This document shows, in pieces, positions 56,113 to 64,000 of a DNA stretch of 64,000 nt (positions are counted from its first letter, which is position 1; every line of letters begins with the position of its first letter). The stretch spans positions 57,672,753 to 57,736,752 of the forward strand of contig NC_090290.1 in assembly GCF_037392515.1 (NCBI RefSeq). Direction: 5' to 3'. The position numbers were made by a program, and so were the translations under genes. The stretch comes from Haliotis asinina. Taxonomy: Eukaryota > Mollusca > Gastropoda > Lepetellida > Haliotidae. A model generated the notes under the pieces. The model was not told the origin of the DNA, ran no database searches, and saw only the letters and a program-made list of their open reading frames with translations.

Positions 56113-58780
56113 TTTAGAAGTGAATCCTTTGGTAACCTTCTGTCATTATTCAGATGTATGATAGGAGATAAATGGTTACCTTTATGACACGTGCTCATTC
56201 ATGGAGTTTGGAATGTGTATGCAAATAAATGAATCGTTGCTTTGAAAACTTAAACAGCTCGCTGTAGTATATACATCAGCGATGTTCCCGTACGCTTTCG
56301 AAATTGAACGCCAAAACGCAGAAAGAGGAGAGGTAACGCATTAGGTTTGACTTCACAACGCCTTAGCAGTTGCGTTCGGGCGAATATTTCCGGTTCATGC
56401 CCCATGTCATGGAATAGTAATGCATTAATAACATCACACCATAGCAAAGTTCAACACCTTTAAGTGTGGTGGCAAACTCTGTCCTCGCACGTAAAAGATA
56501 TTACTGAAAGTTGAGCAAATAAATGAATAAAACTTACCTAAAGTTGAACAAAACAGGCCCCCCGCTGTTGTCATATCAGGGATGATTTCTTGTTGTTTTA
56601 AATAATTTCAGTGTTAGTCTTTCCAGGTTCACTGAACATTCCGTCTTTAAACACAATTTTTACATCACTTTTCAGGATAGGTTTCACATTCACAGTACAA
56701 TTTGAAATTGGTACAATCAACAGTTTTTTTCCCTTATAAATCACCAAAAGTCCGTTTTTCATGAGAAAGTGTCATTTACTTATGATTCCCACACTTTTTT
56801 CATCACGTGAAGTTTTCACATCAGTTATAATCTACATATACAGTGAGGTTTCTGGCGCCATGTATGAGTTATGCAAACATGCTGTTCAAATATCGTGATG
56901 CCCTCGGGGTCACAGGTAGCACGAACTTTTCATTCTAAGTGGGCGGAGTAGTTTTACGAACCCTTTCAGTGGAAATCACACTCAGGAGTAAACTAGTGAA
57001 AAAACATAATACATCTTACGCTTTATGCTGTAACGTTCATTGCACACCGACCTCTACCCCGCGCATTATACACCAAACGATAAACTATAGATGTATCGCC
57101 AGGTTTCGTCATATTGTCAGACACGTGTAAGCGTTAATACAACAAATATCACGACTTTGTTCAAAATGTCACGAACAGGATTTTGCAATACCATCAGGTT
57201 TCGTATATCGTAAGACGAAAAACATCGATGCATTATAAGAGTTATGTCTGTTCTGTTGATTTCACTTGCAACATTGCGCTTTGAGATTATTCATTAGTTG
57301 ATTCTAAGCATTTAAATCGAATTAGAAATTATCAAAATAGCCTTTTCTTTTCCCTGTTCATACATCCATTATTTAGTGTCACAGTTGATTTAAGGACAGG
57401 ATCTGTGAAATCACCGATTATATTAGAACAATTTATATGAACGGATGTAATCGCATGATTGTTTTTCAACGTCAGAGCGAAATCCAGCATATTCAGCCAC
57501 ATTATCAGAGGTAAATTAAACCTTTCCAGCAGTCGTGAAGAAATCGTATCAGTTCGAAACGAGTTCGCGTAACTAGGCTACATGTTATTCTCTTATGAAT
57601 TGTCTAGATGTATCAGGTATCAACGTGATAAATATTATATGTGCTGTCAATAGGCTGTCTGTTATAACAGACACGTCCACTCGTTATGGGTATAAAGGCT
57701 ATGCTGGGATCAAATAGCTTCTTGTACGGTTCACAACCTGTCGCACTGTATTGTGATGTAGACGTTGAAACCGCATCGTGGAGTCCTTAAAAGCTCAAGA
57801 TTTGTTTACTTTCATTTGAAAATATACTTGTATAGTATGATTTGTTATAATGACTAATTTGTATTATACTGTGAATACAAATGGTTTAATCTGGTTATAT
57901 TCATAGTAATGAAAGCTTTCTGTAACATTTCGGACCGGTTTTTTATAAGTTGTTAAAGTCCCCACATGTTTCAAGTGATTTGTGTACATGTGTTCTTCCT
58001 TAATGAAGTTTTGACTTCCTCGTTCATCAATATTTCCGGTATTTGATGGTTGCATGTGTTTCGCGTTACGATGTTTTGAGCACGTGCACTGGCTCTTATT
58101 GAGCGACATTGAATTTGTCAGTCACATCGGTTAGCTTCATAATTACTGAAGGAGTAAATAATTACGGCTCGCAGTTACAGTATTGTTTACTGCTTTGTTG
58201 GTTGTAAATAGTGAACTGGCATTTGCAAGTAAATATAGACAGAGATCGCATGCTCCCTGTCAAGGCACAGACATTATCACATCTTGGAGCAGTGTATCCG
58301 AGAGTCCTAATCATGATATTATTAACATGGTGGAAATGCACAATATTTTATAAAGATTCTATGACAGAATATTTTATTGAAATATCGAAATGCTACACGT
58401 TCCACATCTTCAATCTGCCAAGGGTCACACTGACAACGAAGGTCCAAGACCAATATCTTGTAAGTGTCAACAGATAGAGATAGGCTAATCCAATTTGTCG
58501 TGTACTTTACTCGTGGTCACACTGATAACGAATGTCCAAGACCAATATCTTGTATATGTCAGCACATGCATCACCTCTTTCGCTTGTCAACGCCGTTGTC
58601 GTCAAATACGTTATGAAAATCTTTATGTAAGTCTGACAGTTAGAGTAACTTAACTTCGCAGTAGGAACGCTATCGATAGCCGAGTTAGGCAATAGGATTT
58701 AGATACAACAACTTATAAGCTACATTATCAGTAAACCCTATTAGCTATGACAACTGGGAAAGGGTATAAAACAGGGACGA
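56113..58780. other. Non-coding, AT-rich
   Basis: A direct repeat with CACACTGA.AACGAA.GTCCAA and GACCAATATCTTGTA occurs at about 58428-58480 and 58515-58560. No gene recognised. Confidence 0.45.
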
Positions 58781-58841
58781 CCACAGTCACAAATCATCCT
58801 GTGACTGTGGCGTAATAAACTCCTTGTTTATTCACTCAGGT
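58781..58841 (+). repeat. Hairpin and polyA-signal module, copy 1
   Basis: A perfect 10-bp stem (CCACAGTCAC / GTGACTGTGG, 58781-58810) is followed by AATAAACTCC and TTCACTCAGG. TATAAAA lies just upstream (58764). The 49 bp from 58793 recur at 59582-59630 with one difference. Confidence 0.7.
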
Positions 58842-59021
58842 AAGACCCTTTACTTTCTTCTACCTTGGCAAATCGTTACCATTACTATTCAATGTTTTCT
58901 GCAATACATCTTTGCTACCATGACCACATGTTAAGATCCTTGGCAAGGTCGTTATGTTTATGTGGAACGTGGGTTAATATATTTTAGATTTATATATTAC
59001 TCTCTATTGCTCTGTTCAGGA

Positions 59022-59175
59022 GCGGGGAGGTACCCTAGTGGTTAGAGCGTTTGCTCATCACGCTGAAGGCCCGGGTTCGATTCCCCACGTGGACACAATG
59101 TGTTAAGACCATTTCTGGTGTCCCAAGCTATTGCTAAAATATTGTTAAAAGCGCTGTAAAACCCAACTCGCTCCC
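59022..59175 (+). mobile_element. tRNA-derived SINE, family A (well preserved)
   Basis: Head GGTACCCTAGTGGTTAGAGC, B box GGGTTCGATTCCCC, middle ACAATGTGTTAAGACCATTT, tail TTGTTAAAAGCGCTGTAAAA. Confidence 0.9.
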
Positions 59176-60383
59176 TGTATTGCTCTTCATGTTTTGTCTA
59201 TTTGATAATAGTGCATGGTTGCGTGGCTGTCGTGGAGCGTGTCGTGTATTGTTTCAATTGTTGTATTATGAGTGAATACTTTCCCGTATTGAATGATACT
59301 GGTACAATGTATAGAGTGTGTTCGACGCTGTGTATTTCATTATGTATTGCGTAATGTTATTTTGGATATATTATAAGATGTATGAACGGAAATTGGGTTG
59401 ATGTTATGTGTTAGAAAATGTATCTTGATTTATGTAGTATGTGTCGTGTACATTGACGTATGATGATTATGTACTTTGTATATCGGCATATAATGATAAT
59501 GTATTTGGCAACTGATTACTGATTGTAAATATGTTCTAATAATTATTTGTACCCTATGTTATTGTGATTCATCATGTAAAGATCATCCTGTGACTGTGGC
59601 GTAATAAATTCCTTGTTTATTCACTCAGGTTCTCGTGTTGTGTGTAGGTTGGTATAGTTACACCTCCTAGCTGCCAAGCGAGCTGATTCCCCAAACTCGC
59701 GAGTTAACAATATTGCATAGTCCTTGGGATGACTAAAGGATAAACGTTCCGTACATTTACCAGGAGATTCGAACCTACACCCACCCTATTACAGTCTAGC
59801 ATTTTACACAACTGAGTTAAATTCGTAATTGGTTAAGAAATGTTAATTTACTGAGTCTGGTTTGTAAGAATAGTGCTGTGCAAAACAGATATTTAATACA
59901 TGTATCGCCAAATCCAGCTATATGGTGATGGTATAACCCAGTGATCAACAGCATGAGCACTGATCTGTGCAACTGGGAATCGATGACAATGTGTTAACCG
60001 AAGTCAGCGAGCCTGACCACCCGATCCCATTAGTCGTCTCTCACGACATGGATATTTTGTGTGAAGCATGGGTTGCTGAAGACCTATTCTAACCCGGATC
60101 TTCACGGGTATGTGAGTATGGGTAAGGGAAAATGGTACTTATGTCACATGCACTGACATTCACCACAAGCATCACTGTTCAAAGATAATTTCTTTATTTG
60201 ATATCACACCATGAGAAAGGAAATGCGAACCAGGTGGTTACCAGTCCGTAGGTTGTCCGTTGCCTCACTTGTGTGCACCTGCTGCAGATGCTGACTCTGC
60301 AATACGGAGAAATGTAAATATAGCATCCACATGATGGGAATACACAATGTGAATTCGCCATCTATGTACTTCAGTCTATATAT
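59176..60383. other. Non-coding; repeat module copy 2 and SINE C copy
   Basis: 59582-59630 repeats the polyA-signal module of 58793-58841 without the left stem arm. About 59930-60112 is a minus copy of SINE family C (GCGAGCCTGACCACCCGATC, then AACCCGGATCTTCACGGGT). Confidence 0.55.
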
Positions 60384-61264
60384 CTAATTATACACGCTGG
60401 AAATACGCTGCCTCACTCCCATTAAGATCTTTCCCAACAGATTTAAACGCCAGTTGAATTCATTCCTAATCCTAGAATCTGATAGAGTCCAACTCCCCAT
60501 AATCTGTCGTGTGGGGATGCCTCTACTAACACCTTAGGGTTTGTGTTTAGCAACAGAGACTTAAGTTCTTCAGACTGAGTGAATTTGGCATAATTGGCTT
60601 TTTCCACCACTTGTGGACTTATCGTATGTCAGATGGTGGTATTAAAGTTCTTCACGCGTTTACCTAACTGTTTCTGTTCAGATGGCGATGATGAATTTAA
60701 AGTTCACTCAGCAATAAATGTATCTCCAAATGTCAACGCTCTGCAATACATATAGTACTGCTCGGAACAGTTAAAGGTTTTCCCATCCACTTCCATCTTT
60801 ACAAGATAGTGTTGACTGAAATGACTGTTTCTCGAATAGAAGTACACACAGCGTTCATCTTCAACAGTTCCCATGTTGCTGAATAAAGACTCACCACGCG
60901 AATAGGGCGTTGGTCTGTTCACACGACTTGGTCCTGAATATGGCGCTGGTGGTGCCATAATGGTACCCGGTTGGTTCATGGGAGTGGATGACGTTGGCCG
61001 TCCATGTCCAGACAGGGGAATTGTGGCCTGCGGTGGGACACTGCTTGAGACGCGGGTGGGGGCCTGTCTTGGGGTTGTCTCATAATCGTCAAGTTTGGAC
61101 TCCTTAGAGGAGCCGACGAATTCTTTGAACACCTCTGACGTCATTGAGAATGTTTTCTTCGTACCTCGAGAGTTCCAGTTACTGAGGTACATACACACCA
61201 CCCCATTGAAAACGTTTATGCTAAGGTAGTGTTTGTCAGCAAACTGATAGATTACTGCCGACAT
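60384..61264 (-). pseudogene. PC4-like / NADAR-domain fusion, broken
   Basis: From the preferred ATG at 61264 the N-terminal 45 residues (HYLSINVFNGVVCMYLSNWN, then TKKTFSMTSEVFKEFV) resemble a PC4-like ssDNA-binding fold. A Pro/Ser/Thr linker follows, then a NADAR (YbiA-type) domain: VYFYSRNSHFSQHYLV, VDGKTFNCSEQYYMYCRAL, QLGKRVKNFN, YAKFTQSEELKSLLL and LVEASPHDRLWGVGL. NADAR proteins cleave the N-glycosidic bond of ADP-ribose-type substrates. Two in-frame TGA codons interrupt it (one at 60704-60706, one about 25 codons later, where the family has Trp). A frameshift near 60448 separates the final NLLGKILMGVRQ segment. No other stop breaks the frame to 60443. Likely a pseudogene of the decayed element to the right. 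Confidence 0.75.
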
Positions 61265-61351
61265 TACTGGGGTGAGAGAGAGGAGCAGCGTAGCTTGTAC
61301 AACAACCAGTGAGAAGTTTGTAAGCAGAACAGGGAATCTATTTATGCTCAA

Positions 61352-62127
61352 ACGTTTTGATTATGTGATGATATCCAAATCTTTCTGGAATGTTGTTTTT
61401 TCACCTTCAAAATTGCAAACTCATGACTTTATATAACCACCTAAATGACGTAGAATGAGATGGCAAGATTTCTGCACTCCTTGCAAATTCCCACCCTTAT
61501 TAAATTTCAATATCGTGATTTATATAACGTTGGAAAAAAACCCACACACCCTGTTTTATAACTAGACACGAGTTTGCAAAATTTTTTATGACTGATTCAG
61601 TTTCACGTGAGCTGCTTCTTTCAAACTTCAACATGGGTGTGGACTAGTCTCGTCACGACATCTATTCAGATCTTGTGAATGTGGAGCAAACTGAAGATAT
61701 ACAAATAACTCATCTATTGAATTCACCATCACACAGTTCTTCGTTGGTTACAATCAGTTTTACCTAGTCATCTTGAGCTTTAGAATTTTATTCAAGAAAA
61801 GTATTCAAATATATTTTAAGGTGTGTACATTTCTCAGAATACCTTCCCCTCACGAAACCAAATGAGTTTATATAAGTGAAGGTATAAAAGGTTCGAACTT
61901 TGTCATTTTTATCACACATCATCTCCCCACGCTTGAAGACAAACCGGCCTTGGTATTTGATCTGACGAACTGTACTGACAACAGAAAGGTAAGCCTCTTG
62001 CAAGTGTTCATTGAAAGACTGTATGTTACATTAATCGTTTAATCAAGTTACTGTTATCATTTCAACGCTAGAACCATAAATAGATGAGAAGAAATCTATT
62101 AAATGGGGTTTGTGTTTGCACATTAAA
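61352..62127. other. Region between NADAR and polymerase remnants
   Basis: The minus frame at 61788-62003 (with VSTVRQIKYQGRFVFKRGEM) looks mildly coding but has no ATG. An acceptor-like TAACATACAG lies just before it. I do not recognise it. Confidence 0.35.
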
Positions 62128-62274
62128 ATGGAGAAACCAAGTGAAGATGAGAATTTAAATTATCATGAAGCCTATTGTAGAAATGAAATGCAAACAGCTA
62201 CAGTAGGGAGCGATCTGACTGAACAGTATTTGGAAGCTATGAACAAAATGCTTCAAACTATAGACGATTATTAA
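62128..62274 (+). CDS. 48-residue ORF before polymerase remnant
   Basis: ATG to TAA, starting MEKPSEDENLNYHEAYCRNE and ending MLQTIDDY; acidic. It lies 50 bp upstream of the polymerase similarity and could be a small gene or a relic of the polymerase N-terminus. No family recognised. Confidence 0.3.
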   Translation: MEKPSEDENLNYHEAYCRNEMQTATVGSDLTEQYLEAMNKMLQTIDDY

Positions 62275-62324
62275 AGGGTTTACTATGGTTTAAATGTCTC
62301 CGCCAGTGTGCTTTTGAAACTCAC

Positions 62325-64000
62325 TGTGGTAAAGTTTGCTCCATTTAGAGGAGGCACTTACATCCCATTACCACCATCACTGACAAAACATACTTACAGC
62401 ATTACCAATGTTAAAAATAAGGATAATGATTTATGTTTTCCCTTATCCATTCTTGCTAAATTGTTCTCAACATCTCATCACAAAGAAAGACAAGCCCATT
62501 ATCTTCCCAATTTGAACAGGCTTAACTTAGACCTTTCCTATGACCTTGCAACAAATTCCTCGGTTTGAACAAATGGATCAGTTGTCTGTCAATGTATATG
62601 GTTTTGAAGATGATACCTTATACCCAAAGTTCCTCAGTAATAGGATAGATGTAGAAGAAAACAGACAAATAGATGTATTGCTACTGTCAGAAGAAAGTGA
62701 ACCAGATGTTGTTGAAGGACTGTTAGGGATGGAGGGTCATGACCAAGCTATGGATGTTCACAAGAGTCCTAACATGCATTACTGTCTGATCACTAAACTG
62801 AATAGCTTAGCCAGAAACAGAAAAGGTCATAGAAACATGTGCTTTGTTTGTAGAAAATGTTTATGGCCATTTTCATCCAAGAAAACATTAGAAAATCACA
62901 AAACGTACTGTTACACAAAGGTACAAAGGGTTGATTTACCTACAAAAGTGAAGGCTATTTATCTGTTTGGTTTAAAATCACAAAGCAAAACTGAAAGAGC
63001 TAAGTTTCTGATTGTAGCCGACTTTGAAAGTTTATTAGTACCTGAACAGGGTAACACTTCTCGTCTGAATCGTCTTGCTCTTATGATTACAAGGTGGTGT
63101 GTACTGATGAACAATATTCTAAACCTATTCAAACTTATGTAGGTCAAAATGCTGCAGAACATTTCATTGAAAACATTTTGAAAGAATATGATGATATTAT
63201 GAATCTGTTTGATTCTGTTGAACCTATGCAGCTCACTGAACAAGATCAACTTCTAACACAACTCATTGTGGTTGATGTGGAGAGCTGCTGGGATCTGATA
63301 GAGTGTTAGATCATGACCATTTGTCAGGGAAATTTCGTCAGGTTTTGCATATTAAATGCAATCTAAATTTTCAAGAAAGTAATTGTCATGTTTCACAATT
63401 TGGAACATTATGATGATCATCTTTTGTTAGAGGTGGCACAAAAGTTTTGTGATCGCGAAATCTCAGTCATACCACATACCGCAGAGCAATTTCTGTCCTT
63501 TACTATAGACAATAGACTAATTTTTCTAGATTCTTACAAATTTCTGCAAAGTTCATTAGATGTTTTAACTCAAAATCAATTGAAGAAAGGTGAGAATTCT
63601 TTTGTGTATATGAATGAACATTTCAAAACAAAAGCAAACTTACTTCGGCGAAAATTATTTTCCCATATGAACATTTAAATTCATGGGAGAGTCTAGAGGA
63701 GACATCTTTACCACCTAAAGAAGCATTTTACAGTTCGCTAAGTGAGCAAGGTATAAGTGATGAAGACTATGCATTCACCCAACAGTTATGGCATACCTTT
63801 CAATGCAAAACCATTAGTGATTTCACAAGACTCTATGTTACAACAGAGGTGTTATTGCTCACAGATATCATTGAAACCTTTAGAACAGGATGTTTAACCG
63901 ATTATGGGCTAGACATTTGTAATTACTATTCCATGCCTGGTTTCTGTTTGGACGCAACTATGAAAATCACAGGAGCAAAACTTGATCTGTTTACAGATGT
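62325..64000 (+). pseudogene. Decayed protein-primed DNA polymerase B, 5' two-thirds
   Basis: Similarity to the intact POLB runs in the same order but through several frames. KFAPFRGGTYIPLPPS comes first, then a C2H2-type finger (CFVCRKCLWPF..., about 62839-62910). Exonuclease I follows as VADFESL (about 63018), then an endonuclease VII-like remnant (DHDHLSGKFRQ...CNLN, 63310-63370). Exonuclease II is FHNLEHYDDHLL (63391). The exonuclease III region at about 63830-63870 has LYVTTEVLLL, where the usual Asp is Glu. Breaks lie near 62550, 63075, 63305, 63385 and 63680. The polymerase motifs A-C would lie beyond the window. Sequence divergence from the 27-31 kb POLB is large, so this is a different, older element. 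Confidence 0.85.

Noticed and set aside
5482..59175. tRNA-like heads of the SINE copies as tRNA genes
   Set aside because: A and B boxes are present, but the cloverleaf is not kept and each is attached to a SINE tail.

Overview
The window looks like nuclear DNA of a gastropod mollusc, possibly an abalone-type animal. I infer this from very abundant tRNA-derived SINEs of a kind common in such genomes: an A-box/B-box head and a tail ending in TCACTCACTC. Host coding DNA is sparse and intron-split, and most of the rest is repeats and transposon debris.

Region by region. 1-10.8 kb holds minisatellites, SINEs and a Tc1/mariner transposase scrap (5637-5894). 10.8-11.75 kb holds two minus-strand exons of a Ly6/uPAR three-finger GPI-anchored protein. 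12.3-15.1 kb holds a 61-bp tandem repeat, a MULE transposase 3' fragment and a 1.66-kb inverted-repeat element. 19.6-45.3 kb holds a plus-strand host gene, a PTTG1IP-like small membrane protein, reconstructed from five exons plus a last coding exon and an optional 15-nt microexon. Its fourth intron contains a complete Polinton/Maverick.

The Polinton occupies 26238-40459 (14,222 bp). It has 188-bp terminal inverted repeats that look identical by eye, and a 5-bp target duplication in the third copy of a 37-bp host tandem repeat. All its large reading frames are open. Replication and integration genes (INT, protein-primed POLB) lie on the minus strand at the left. Next come a zinc-binding small protein, membrane and coiled-coil proteins, the packaging ATPase and the double-jelly-roll major capsid protein, also minus. 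On the right are a membrane/coiled-coil protein (plus), a conserved tail-anchored protein (minus), the minor capsid (penton-like) protein, a pair of paralogous unknown proteins, and a helical membrane protein (plus). No adenovirus-type maturation protease was found. Morphogenesis genes share AT-only TATATAA-type upstream sequences; POLB does not.

45.3-54 kb is host non-coding DNA with a 1.08-kb Merlin-like non-autonomous transposon, MITEs and a 62-bp tandem array with a two-unit higher-order pattern. 54.4-56.1 kb has small virus-like ORFs of unknown function, two of them paralogous and linked by TAATG. 60.4-64 kb has a decayed second element: a minus-strand PC4-like/NADAR pseudogene and a plus-strand, frameshifted protein-primed DNA polymerase running off the window end. 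It is only distantly related to the intact POLB.
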